Below are positions 1-4,825 of a DNA stretch of 5,890 nucleotides, one piece after another. Source of the stretch: Micrococcaceae bacterium UBA7136 (GTDB lineage Bacteria; Actinomycetota; Actinomycetes; Actinomycetales; Micrococcaceae). Made by a program: the position numbers and the translations under genes. Every line of letters begins with the position of its first letter. Positions within the stretch are counted from its first letter, which is position 1. The DNA is taken from positions 6,397-12,286 of the forward strand of contig DKXC01000111.1 in the NCBI GenBank assembly GCA_002492045.1, written 5' to 3'. Under the pieces are notes generated by a model, which did no database searches, had not been told where the DNA came from, and saw nothing but the letters and a program-made list of their open reading frames with translations.

Positions 1-814
1 CCACCCCCCGGCTCATAGGAATCATGACCGTGTGATCACTGGCTGCCAGCGTAGAAGGAGCCAGCCCGTGGCCTTCAGTTCCCAGAATCAGGGCTAGTTT
101 CTGGTAGTTGCGCTCAGCTAACTGGTCGAGGCTCAGGGAGTCGTTCTCAAGGGCTAAAGAAGCAAGGGTGAAACCAGCAGCCTTAAGGTCTGCCAGGGCA
201 GCTGGCCAGGACTCTAAGCGCAGCCAGGGCACCTGAAAGACCGTCCCCATAGAAACCCGGATAGACCGACGGTAGAGGGGGTCCGCGCAGCGAGGCGTCA
301 CCAGCACAGCATCGACCTCAAGGGCAGCAGCCGAGCGGAAGATCGCCCCCACATTGGTGTGGTCAACAATGTCTTCCAGGATAGCTAGCCGCCGGGCACC
401 AGCAAGCAGCTCCCCCAAACTAACCGGCTGGGGACGGGCCATAGCAGCCAGGGCACCCCGGTGAAGGGCAAAACCGGTGATGGCCTCCAGCTCTTCTTCG
501 CTCCCAATATAGGCCGGAACCTGGGGATGGTCAGTCAGAACATCCAGCAGGTCATCAGCCCACTTTTCGCTCATGAAGAAGGAGAGAGGCTGGTGGCCAG
601 CTGCCAGGGCCCGGCGAATGACCTTGGAGGACTCAGCCAGGTAGATACCCCACTGGGGCTCCTTGACAGACCGCAGCTTCACATCCGTCAACTGGGTGTA
701 GTAGCGCACCTGGTCAGCAGGCATCTGGGCAGCCGGGTAGGTGTTAGGCAAGTGCTGGACGCGAGCGCTGCGTTCGGCTAGTTCTTGGGCGGTGAGCTGG
801 CGTGGTGTGGGCAT
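1..814 (-). CDS. SpoU/TrmH-family RNA 2'-O-methyltransferase (3' end off the left edge)
   Basis: 271 codons are readable from the ATG at 814-812 to the window edge with no stop, so only the last few residues are missing. The visible product has the two-part SpoU plan: an N-terminal RNA-binding-like domain (about residues 24-140, including EPQWGIYLAESSKVIRRAL) and a C-terminal SPOUT knot domain. Motif 1 is NVGAIFRSA (N154, R160), motif 2 is LGTEGHGL (244-251) and motif 3 begins with VMIPMSRGV (263-271); the edge cuts before the expected SLNV. The family transfers a methyl group from SAM to a ribose 2'-OH of tRNA or rRNA in the cytoplasm. The target nucleotide cannot be told from this sequence. 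The start lies 6 nt after the ABC ATPase stop, with no clear Shine-Dalgarno, so translation is probably coupled to that gene. Codon choice (CTG-rich, mixed GAG/GAA) differs sharply from the ABC gene before it. The family call is firm; the specificity is unknown. Confidence 0.93.
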   Translation of the reverse strand, partial: MPTPRQLTAQELAERSARVQHLPNTYPAAQMPADQVRYYTQLTDVKLRSVKEPQWGIYLAESSKVIRRALAAGHQPLSFFMSEKWADDLLDVLTDHPQVPAYIGSEEELEAITGFALHRGALAAMARPQPVSLGELLAGARRLAILEDIVDHTNVGAIFRSAAALEVDAVLVTPRCADPLYRRSIRVSMGTVFQVPWLRLESWPAALADLKAAGFTLASLALENDSLSLDQLAERNYQKLALILGTEGHGLAPSTLAASDHTVMIPMSRGV

Positions 815-820
815 GGGGTT

Positions 821-1606
821 TTAGGCGGCGAAGGCTGAGTAGCGTCCTGTGGGGTGTTGGGTGAGTTCTAGGGGCATGTCGTAGGTGGCTGAGAGGTTTT
901 GGCTGGTGAGGGTTTGGTCGATGGGGCCGGCTGCTAGGATTTGGCCGTCTTTGAGGAGCATGGCGTGGGTGAAGCCGGGGGGGATTTCTTCGAGGTGGTG
1001 GGTGACCAGGATGGTGGCTGGTGCGTAGGGGTCGGTGGCTAGGGTGGTGAGGCGTTGGACGAGGTCTTCGCGGCCGGCGATGTCCATGCCGGCGGCTGGT
1101 TCGTCGAGGATGAGCAGTTCGGGGTCTGTCATGAGGGCGCGGGCGATGAGAACTCGCTTTTTTTCGCCTTCGGAGAGGGAGCCGAAGGTTCGGTTGGCTA
1201 GGTGGTCTACGCCCCAGTCGGCTAGGAGGGCGAGTCCTTGGTTGTCGTCGAAGGAGTCGTATTCTTCTTTCCAGCGGCCGGAGACTCCGTAGGCGGCGGT
1301 GATGACGGTGTTGAGGACGGTTTCGTTTGCGGGGGTTTGTTGGGCGACGGGGGCGGAGGAGAGGCCGATGCGGGGGCGTAGTTCGAAGACGTCGACGGCT
1401 CCGAGGATTTCGTCCAGGATGTCTACTTGGCCGCTGGTGGGGTGGAGGCGGGCGGCTGCGATGGAGAGGAGGGTGGTTTTGCCGGCGCCGTTGGGGCCGA
1501 GGATAATCCAGCGTTGGTCTTCTTCGACCGTCCAGTTGATGTTGCTGAGGATGTGCTTGCCGTTGCGGGTGACGTTTGTGTTGTGCAGGTGTAGAACTGG
1601 TGCCAT
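821..1606 (-). CDS. Stand-alone ABC ATP-binding protein (ModF/YlmA-like)
   Basis: A 261-residue single-domain ABC ATPase. Walker A is GPNGAGKT (37-44), the signature is LSEGE (144-148), Walker B is LLILDE (164-169), the D-loop is AAGMD (171-175) and the switch histidine is H203 in TILVTHH. After IGL (80-82), where most ABC proteins carry the Q-loop glutamine, the residues are SSAP; Q89/Q90 come a few positions later. No permease or binding protein is visible nearby, so an import or export role is not shown; cytosolic ABC proteins of this kind are usually annotated only as 'ABC transporter ATP-binding protein'. It heads a two-gene minus-strand unit with the methyltransferase and is divergent from the DUF3099-SURF1 operon. 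There is no Shine-Dalgarno before the ATG, and a TAGAAT -10-like hexamer ends 8 nt upstream, so leaderless translation is possible. Codons end mostly in C or A (GAA, CAA, CTC, GCC), unlike all other genes here. Confidence 0.92.
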   Translation of the reverse strand: MAPVLHLHNTNVTRNGKHILSNINWTVEEDQRWIILGPNGAGKTTLLSIAAARLHPTSGQVDILDEILGAVDVFELRPRIGLSSAPVAQQTPANETVLNTVITAAYGVSGRWKEEYDSFDDNQGLALLADWGVDHLANRTFGSLSEGEKKRVLIARALMTDPELLILDEPAAGMDIAGREDLVQRLTTLATDPYAPATILVTHHLEEIPPGFTHAMLLKDGQILAAGPIDQTLTSQNLSATYDMPLELTQHPTGRYSAFAA

Positions 1607-1614
1607 AGTTTCTG

Positions 1615-1624
1615 ATTCTAGTAT
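1615..1624 (-). promoter_or_regulatory. Possible -10 element for the ABC-methyltransferase unit
   Basis: On the minus strand, TAGAAT (1620-1615) matches TANNNT and ends 8 nt before the ATG at 1606. An overlapping CATACT (1624-1619) is an alternative. No good -35 is seen. The short gap and missing Shine-Dalgarno fit a leaderless or nearly leaderless mRNA, which is common in actinobacteria. This is inference from motif and spacing only. Confidence 0.35.
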
Positions 1625-1676
1625 GTTTGGTGGGCCACTGCCTAGTGTGCCTCTTGCTTGCTCTTGGGCTGTCTGC

Positions 1677-1692
1677 GGGGGTGGGGTGGGGG
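1677..1692 (+). other. G-run cluster in the divergent intergenic region
   Basis: Three runs of five, four and five G residues are separated by single T residues. A further run of five G lies at 1724-1728 next to the ribosome-binding site of the next gene. With that fourth run the tract could in principle form a quadruplex, though the last loop would be about 31 nt. The tract lies between the two start codons of the divergent units. Confidence 0.4.
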
Positions 1693-1694
1693 TT

Positions 1695-1700
1695 TAGACT
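1695..1700 (+). promoter_or_regulatory. Possible -10 element for the DUF3099-SURF1 operon
   Basis: TAGACT fits the actinobacterial -10 pattern TANNNT and lies 32 nt before the GTG at 1733, leaving room for a leader with a Shine-Dalgarno. There is no convincing -35 at 16-19 nt upstream, where the G-run cluster sits. Weak single-motif evidence. Confidence 0.3.
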
Positions 1701-1732
1701 GGTGTTTGTAGGTTTTGTGTGGAGGGGGCGCG

Positions 1733-2215
1733 GTGGCTTCTAAGTATTGGACAGCTGAAGATTTGGCAGCTGCTGGTTTGGTGGCGCCTGGTGAGTCTGA
1801 GGTTTTTTCGATTACTGATGCGCCGGTGCGGCAGTCGGTGAGTGTGGGGTCTCGGGCTTTTTGGTATGCCTTTAAGATGTTTTTGCGGGTGGCTTGTATT
1901 GTAGCTGCGGTGCTGGTGGGTCCTGGTGTCTGGCAGTGGGTTTTTTTGGTGGGTGCTGCGGTGATTCCTTGGTTGGCGGTGATGGTGGCTAATGGGGAGT
2001 CTCGGCAGGTGTCGTCTGGTTTTTCTCAGTATTTGCCGGCTGAGCAGCAGTTGGCGATTGGGCAGGCTCAGCAGCGGCGGGCTGAGCGGTCTGGGTCTGG
2101 TTTTGTGGCTGATTCTGAGGCTGGTGTGGGGGCTGAGGAGGATGCTGGGGTTTTTGTTTTTGAGGGTGAGGTTCTTGAGGGTTCTTCGCCGTCTGCTTCT
2201 GAGAGGAGCGCCTAG
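1733..2215 (+). CDS. DUF3099-family two-helix membrane protein
   Basis: A 160-residue protein of unknown function. The N-terminal half carries the family hallmark SITDAP, followed by a basic stretch and two hydrophobic segments (about residues 46-62 and 67-87, the second around WQWVFLVGAAVIPWLAVMVAN), so it should sit in the cytoplasmic membrane with both ends on the same side. The C-terminal half (about 90-160) is soluble-looking, rich in Gln/Ala then Glu/Ser/Gly, and probably disordered. I chose GTG at 1733 because GGAGG lies 7 nt before it (1721-1725); a TTG at 1715 is in frame but would place that site inside the gene. It is the first gene of a tight operon; its TAG stop overlaps the next GTG by one base (TAGTG). 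Linkage to SURF1 suggests, without proof, a link to membrane or respiratory-complex biogenesis. No enzymatic motif is seen. Confidence 0.8.
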   Translation: MASKYWTAEDLAAAGLVAPGESEVFSITDAPVRQSVSVGSRAFWYAFKMFLRVACIVAAVLVGPGVWQWVFLVGAAVIPWLAVMVANGESRQVSSGFSQYLPAEQQLAIGQAQQRRAERSGSGFVADSEAGVGAEEDAGVFVFEGEVLEGSSPSASERSA

Positions 2216-2490
2216 TGGCTGCTTTTGATCTTTTGTCTTCTTTGTCTGTTTCGGGGTCGCAGGTGTCTGGGCCGGGGTTTCTTAAGTGTTCTCGTAAGGG
2301 CTGTGAGGCAGCGGCTGTGGTGGAGGTTTGTTGGAATAATCCGCAGGTGCATGCTCCTGAGCGTTTGAAGTCTTGGCTGGCTTGTGGGGAGCATGAGGCT
2401 TTTTTGGAGGATTTTCTCAAGAGTCGGGGTTTTTGGCGCTTGACTCGCCCGCTGGGGTCTGCCGGGTTGATGGGCGGGGGTGAAGCGTGA
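2215..2490 (+). CDS. Small Cys/His zinc-ribbon-like actinobacterial protein
   Basis: 91 residues. The core has C25-S-R-K-G-C30 and W-L-A-C57-G-E-H60, a spacing that looks like one zinc site with three Cys and one His, plus the landmark WNNPQVHAPERLKSWLAC. Homologues I recall in Micrococcales are often labelled 'acetone carboxylase', which this cannot be: it is far too short and has no catalytic domain. It is probably a small cytosolic metal-binding protein of unknown role. The GTG start has AGGAG 6 nt upstream (2204-2208) and overlaps the previous stop by one base. Its own TGA overlaps the SURF1 start by four bases (GTGA), so the three genes are translationally linked. Its place between a membrane protein and an oxidase assembly factor may mean a role in metal handling or oxidase assembly; that is inference only. 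Confidence 0.78.
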   Translation: MAAFDLLSSLSVSGSQVSGPGFLKCSRKGCEAAAVVEVCWNNPQVHAPERLKSWLACGEHEAFLEDFLKSRGFWRLTRPLGSAGLMGGGEA

Positions 2491-3449
2491 AGAAGTATGC
2501 TTTTTTGTTCTCTGGCCGCTGGGTGGGGCTTTTTGTGCTGACGGTGCTAGCTTCTTTGGTCTGCCTTTACTTGGCTGGTTGGCAGATGAGCCGCAAGGAG
2601 GCCTTGGATTTTTCCAATGAGCGGATTTCGCTCAATTATGATGCCCCTGCCCTGGTGTTTGCTGATGATCCTTCGCTGTTTTCGGTTGAGGATGCTTCTT
2701 TGCGTTGGCGGCAGGTAGAGGTTTCTGGCCGTTACCTGTCGGATCAGCAGGTTTTGGTGCGTAACCGTCCTTATAAGGGTTTGAATGGTTATGAGGTGCT
2801 GGTGCCTTTTGCTACCGATCAGGGGCCGATCATTATGGTGGATCGGGGCTGGTTGGAGGCTGCTTTTGGGGATGCTGGTTCAACGGCTGTTCCGGTACCT
2901 GAGGCTCCGTCTGGTCAGGTGACCTTGAGGGTTCGGCTGGTGGAGGGTGAGCCTGATACGGGTCAGTCTGCTCTGGCCGGTCAGGTGACTTCTATTGATT
3001 TGCCGGAGTTAGCTCAGGTGACGGGCTTGGATCTGGCTCAGGGTCATTATGGGGTTTTGGCTTCTGAGGATCCGGCCTCGGAATCTGCTCCTGTTCTGAA
3101 GGACCGGCCGGAGGAGGATTATGGGCCTAATCTTTCTTATTCGGTGCAGTGGTACTGTTTTGCGCTCATGTTTTATGTGGCTTTTTTCTGGTCTGCCCGG
3201 CAGAAGGTTCGCAATGATGAGTTGGATGCTCAGGTGGCAGCTGAGCTGGAGGCTTATTTTGGGCAGTTCTATGATGCTGATGGTGTTTATATCGGTGATG
3301 AGGATGAGGAGCTGGTGCGCCGTCGCATGGAGTTTATGGATGATATGCCTTCGCATCTCAAATCTATTGTGCGTCCGCGTCCGGCTAAGAAGTCTTCTCG
3401 TTTGACGGATGAGGAGGAAGAGGATGCCCTCTTGGATGGTCTCCTCTAA
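2487..3449 (+). CDS. SURF1-family cytochrome c oxidase assembly protein
   Basis: 320 residues with the SURF1 plan of two membrane helices around an extracytoplasmic domain. TM1 is about residues 12-30, followed by GWQMSR (31-36). Then come WRQVEVSGRY (74-83), VLVRNRPYKG (89-98), VDRGWL (118-123) and the second helix from NLSYSVQWY (215-223) to about 235. SURF1 proteins help assemble the haem a-containing oxidase, with haem a delivery to subunit I as the best supported role. The GTG start is forced: an in-frame TGA lies at 2481-2483 and the next Met is residue 34, beyond TM1. Two oddities: the family's usual His before L-S-Y at the start of TM2 is Asn215 here, and an acidic tail of about 85 residues (236-320, ending in a Glu/Asp-rich stretch) follows TM2, longer than in many homologues. 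It ends the DUF3099 operon and shares its GTGA overlap. Confidence 0.93.
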   Translation: MKKYAFLFSGRWVGLFVLTVLASLVCLYLAGWQMSRKEALDFSNERISLNYDAPALVFADDPSLFSVEDASLRWRQVEVSGRYLSDQQVLVRNRPYKGLNGYEVLVPFATDQGPIIMVDRGWLEAAFGDAGSTAVPVPEAPSGQVTLRVRLVEGEPDTGQSALAGQVTSIDLPELAQVTGLDLAQGHYGVLASEDPASESAPVLKDRPEEDYGPNLSYSVQWYCFALMFYVAFFWSARQKVRNDELDAQVAAELEAYFGQFYDADGVYIGDEDEELVRRRMEFMDDMPSHLKSIVRPRPAKKSSRLTDEEEEDALLDGLL

Positions 3450-3456
3450 ATCCTAT

Positions 3457-3472
3457 TAGAACAGGTGTTCTA
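3457..3472. promoter_or_regulatory. LexA/SOS-box-like palindrome upstream of the YdjM-family gene
   Basis: TAGAACAGGTGTTCTA has 7-bp arms that pair perfectly around a central GG. The core GAAC-AGGT-GTTC fits the Gram-positive LexA box (B. subtilis CGAACRNRYGTTYG; mycobacterial TCGAAC-N4-GTTCGA) at all core positions and differs only symmetrically at the flanking C/G. It lies 62 nt before the ATG at 3535 and would overlap the -35 region of the extended -10 at 3479-3487, a normal operator position for repression. Because TTTT follows (3474-3477), it could instead be a weak terminator hairpin of the SURF1 operon, but the stem is short and A/T-rich. Confidence 0.5.
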
Positions 3473-3478
3473 GTTTTG

Positions 3479-3487
3479 TGTTAGGCT
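3479..3487 (+). promoter_or_regulatory. Possible extended -10 for the YdjM-family gene
   Basis: TGTTAGGCT fits TGN-TANNNT. Transcription would start near 3494, leaving a leader of about 40 nt with the Shine-Dalgarno AAGGAG (3520-3525). No clear -35 is present; the LexA-like palindrome occupies that place. Confidence 0.38.
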
Positions 3488-3510
3488 AGGCAGGTCTGCA
3501 AGCCTAGCCT
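3483..3510. terminator. GC-rich inverted repeat between SURF1 and YdjM genes
   Basis: AGGCTAGGC (3483-3491) pairs perfectly with GCCTAGCCT (3502-3510) around a 10-nt loop. It stands 33 nt after the SURF1 stop, so it may end or protect that transcript, but no T-run follows and it also overlaps the proposed -10 of the next gene. Terminator is the best guess; a protein-binding palindrome is the alternative. Confidence 0.4.
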
Positions 3511-3534
3511 CTCAGCAGTAAGGAGCCCCTAGTC

Positions 3535-4257
3535 ATGATGGGTTATTCTCATTCGGTCAGTGCAGCAGCAGCCTGGCTAGCCCTCAATGAGGCCGGAGTC
3601 TTAGGCATTGATGATCCTGCTACCTTGGCGGTGACCACCCTGACTGCGGCCGGCGCTGGTATGCTGCCAGACCTTGATCACCCCAAGGGCACTATTGCTA
3701 ACTCTATTCCGCCGGTTAGCCGCTGGTTGGCTAGGTTGGTGGCCCATATTTCGGGGGGCCACCGTAAGGGTACCCATTCTCTGCTGGGGCTAGCTGTCTT
3801 TTGGGCTCTTACCTATTTTGCTGACCGGCTGACCTATGCGGGCCTGCCGGTAGCGGCTATAGGCCTGGCGGCTTTTTCTGGCGGCCTGGCTCTGCGGATC
3901 TTTCAGGCCCCTGGTGGCTGGTTGGGGGCCATCCTGGTGGGGCTGGGGGCTATGACCACCGGGGCCCTGCCCCTACTGCCTTGGGCTGTTCTGGCTGGGG
4001 CGGCCGTCCACCTACTGGGTGATTTTTTGACGACCCGGGGCATTAATCTTTTCTGGCCCCTGACCTTCAAGCCCCTGGTGGCTAGCCGCTTCTGGCGCAA
4101 GAGTGGCTACATGGCTTTCCCTATCCTGGGGGACGCTGGTAGCGGCCGGGAGGGTTTTCTCACCTCAGCCCTGACCCTTTACCTGGCCTGCTATCTGCTG
4201 GCTTTTGTGGGGATTCTGCCCCTCTTTCCTACCCAGTTTTTTGCTTCTCTCATCTAG
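3535..4257 (+). CDS. YdjM-family membrane-bound metal-dependent hydrolase
   Basis: 240 residues, matching the family described as LexA-binding, inner membrane-associated putative hydrolases (YdjM). Likely metal ligands are clustered: H6 in GYSHS, D46/D48/H49 in LPDLDHP, H76 and H81 in HRKGTHS, and H159 with D163 in HLLGDFLTTRG. Several hydrophobic segments (about 83-96, 104-122, 130-158 and 212-236) put it in the cytoplasmic membrane. The substrate is not known for the family; phospholipase-like or other membrane hydrolysis has been suggested from the fold only. AAGGAG (3520-3525) is 9 nt before ATG 3535 and 12 nt before the second ATG at 3538, which favours the first. It appears to be a single-gene unit, with its own promoter-like sequence and a LexA-like box upstream. 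Codon use is mixed and CTG/GGC-rich, unlike the SURF1 operon just before it. Confidence 0.88.
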   Translation: MMGYSHSVSAAAAWLALNEAGVLGIDDPATLAVTTLTAAGAGMLPDLDHPKGTIANSIPPVSRWLARLVAHISGGHRKGTHSLLGLAVFWALTYFADRLTYAGLPVAAIGLAAFSGGLALRIFQAPGGWLGAILVGLGAMTTGALPLLPWAVLAGAAVHLLGDFLTTRGINLFWPLTFKPLVASRFWRKSGYMAFPILGDAGSGREGFLTSALTLYLACYLLAFVGILPLFPTQFFASLI

Positions 4258-4326
4258 AGACGGCGAGCGCAGGTCTGGGGCTGGGCTGGTGGTCTTCTTC
4301 AGGTTGGGCCGGAAAATCTTAGAGAA

Positions 4327-4364
4327 AAAGGGAGCTAGGAGCCGTGTGGGCCCTAACTCCCTTT
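4327..4364 (-). terminator. Rho-independent terminator, best read on the minus strand
   Basis: AAAGGGAG (4327-4334) pairs with CTCCCTTT (4357-4364), then after one C-A mismatch TAGG (4336-4339) pairs with CCTA (4352-4355), loop 4340-4351. Read on the minus strand the stem runs into CCCTTTTTCTCT, a T-run suited to ending the 26-codon gene about 70 nt upstream. On the plus strand it is followed by a pyrimidine stretch with few T, so it may also weakly end the YdjM-family transcript (bidirectional). Confidence 0.7.
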
Positions 4365-4434
4365 CCTGTCTCTTAGTTCTCTTGCGAGGGTTGGGAGACA
4401 ACCTCAATCACATAGTTAGAAGGAGTCGAGGGGT

Positions 4435-4515
4435 TTAGTCCTCGGTCCAGAAGACATCTACCTCTACGCCGTCTTCAGTGGTTTCGGGGTAGCGTACGTC
4501 GTGTGATTCCAGCAT
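4435..4515 (-). CDS. Putative 26-residue acidic small protein
   Basis: An ATG at 4515-4513 opens 26 codons ending in TAA (4437-4435). The peptide starts MLESHDVRYPETTEDG and ends in VFWTED; 9 of 26 residues are Asp or Glu, with few basic ones, no signal and no membrane segment. Support for it being real: an AGGAAGG Shine-Dalgarno (4530-4524) with 8 nt spacing, the best in the window for a gene this short; a hairpin with T-run on the same strand about 70 nt after the stop; and no competing gene on either strand. Against: short open frames arise by chance, and I do not recognise the family. An ATG at 4524-4522 in another frame gives only 19 codons and sits on the Shine-Dalgarno. No function is proposed. 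A long hairpin-rich region lies upstream. Confidence 0.5.
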   Translation of the reverse strand: MLESHDVRYPETTEDGVEVDVFWTED

Positions 4516-4523
4516 GGGATCAT

Positions 4524-4530
4524 CCTTCCT
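4524..4530 (-). promoter_or_regulatory. Ribosome-binding site of the 26-codon gene
   Basis: AGGAAGG on the minus strand, 8 nt before ATG 4515, within a purine-rich GGAAAGGAAGGAT stretch. This site is the main reason to call the small gene and fixes its start. Confidence 0.5.
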
Positions 4531-4672
4531 TTCCCAACGTCTATGGTGGGCTCGAGTGATCTCCCCAGGTTTGGGGAGGTGGGCTTGTCCCTGAATCCCA
4601 AGATGCTAAGGGCTGGGCCCTTTGTCTTGAGGGGACGCTTTCCACTCTAGGGGGCGGGGCGGGATCTTTTCC

Positions 4673-4712
4673 AGCAGAAAGGTTTTGTTACCTCATCGTG
4701 ACCTTTTCTGCT
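4673..4712. repeat. Inverted repeat, 11-bp stem with one bulge
   Basis: AGCAGAAAGGT (4673-4683) and ACCTTTTCTGCT (4701-4712) are complementary apart from one extra T, with a 17-nt loop. The arms are the longest in the interval apart from the stem at 4794-4825. No T-run follows on either strand, so a structured RNA element or a binding site is as likely as a terminator. Confidence 0.5.
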
Positions 4713-4793
4713 CTGTGGGGCCTCCGGTACACCGGGGTCTCACCGGGGCCTATCCCCCACCTGTCCCAGCTGGTGGACGTCATAAATGGACTT

Positions 4794-4825
4794 AGAGGGC
4801 CTTTGGTACGAACCAAAAGCCCTCT
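4794..4825 (-). terminator. Strong hairpin after the ABC-F gene
   Basis: A 14-position stem with one C-A mismatch: AGAGGGC/GCCCTCT outside and TTTGGT/ACCAAA inside, closing on an ACGA tetraloop (4808-4811). It begins 13 nt after the ABC-F stop codon, the normal place for an intrinsic terminator. The sequence that follows on the minus strand is not a T-run, so termination may be inefficient or the stem may act as a 3'-end stabiliser. Confidence 0.65.

Larger units (their letters stand above)
790..3450. other. Block with strand-locked G/T excess
   Basis: Across this block the + strand has G over C and T over A, both where the + strand is template (ABC gene) and where it is coding (DUF3099 to SURF1). 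By hand count, 1021-1080 has G31 T12 C11 A6 and 2101-2160 has G26 T24 A5 C5. In the left flank 301-360 has C21 G17 A15 T7. Codon endings follow the strand: C/A in the ABC gene, G/T in the plus-strand operon. Only a few rows were counted, so the limits are approximate. Confidence 0.65.

Noticed and set aside
461..781. A 106-codon plus-strand open frame
   Set aside because: It is antisense to the methyltransferase gene, whose SpoU motifs are clear.
1035..1697. Two plus-strand open frames opposite the ABC gene
   Set aside because: They are rich in Arg/Ser/Pro, with no motifs, and antisense to Walker A, signature and Walker B coding sequence.
1715..1732. TTG at 1715 as the start of the DUF3099 gene
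   Set aside because: It would put the best Shine-Dalgarno (1721-1725) inside the gene; GTG at 1733 has ideal spacing and gives a normal N-terminus.
1989..2420. A 143-codon minus-strand open frame with a Pro/Gln/Thr-rich product
   Set aside because: It lies antisense to the DUF3099 and zinc-site genes. Its low-complexity composition is what the G/T-rich coding strand gives when read backwards.
3009..3356. A 115-codon minus-strand open frame inside the SURF1 gene
   Set aside because: It is antisense to well-supported SURF1 coding sequence and has no recognisable domain or ribosome site.
4205..4438. A 77-codon plus-strand open frame at the end of the YdjM-family gene
   Set aside because: It starts within the YdjM gene in another frame, runs through the terminator stem, and has no domain.
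4715..4760. C-rich/G-rich loops suggesting a 6C-type actinobacterial RNA
   Set aside because: Only one run of five C is present and the paired C-rich hairpin loops expected of that motif are absent.
4805..4814. GGTACGAACC, which resembles a tRNA T-arm
   Set aside because: It is the apex of the terminator-like stem at 4794-4825; no acceptor, D or anticodon arms can be found around it.
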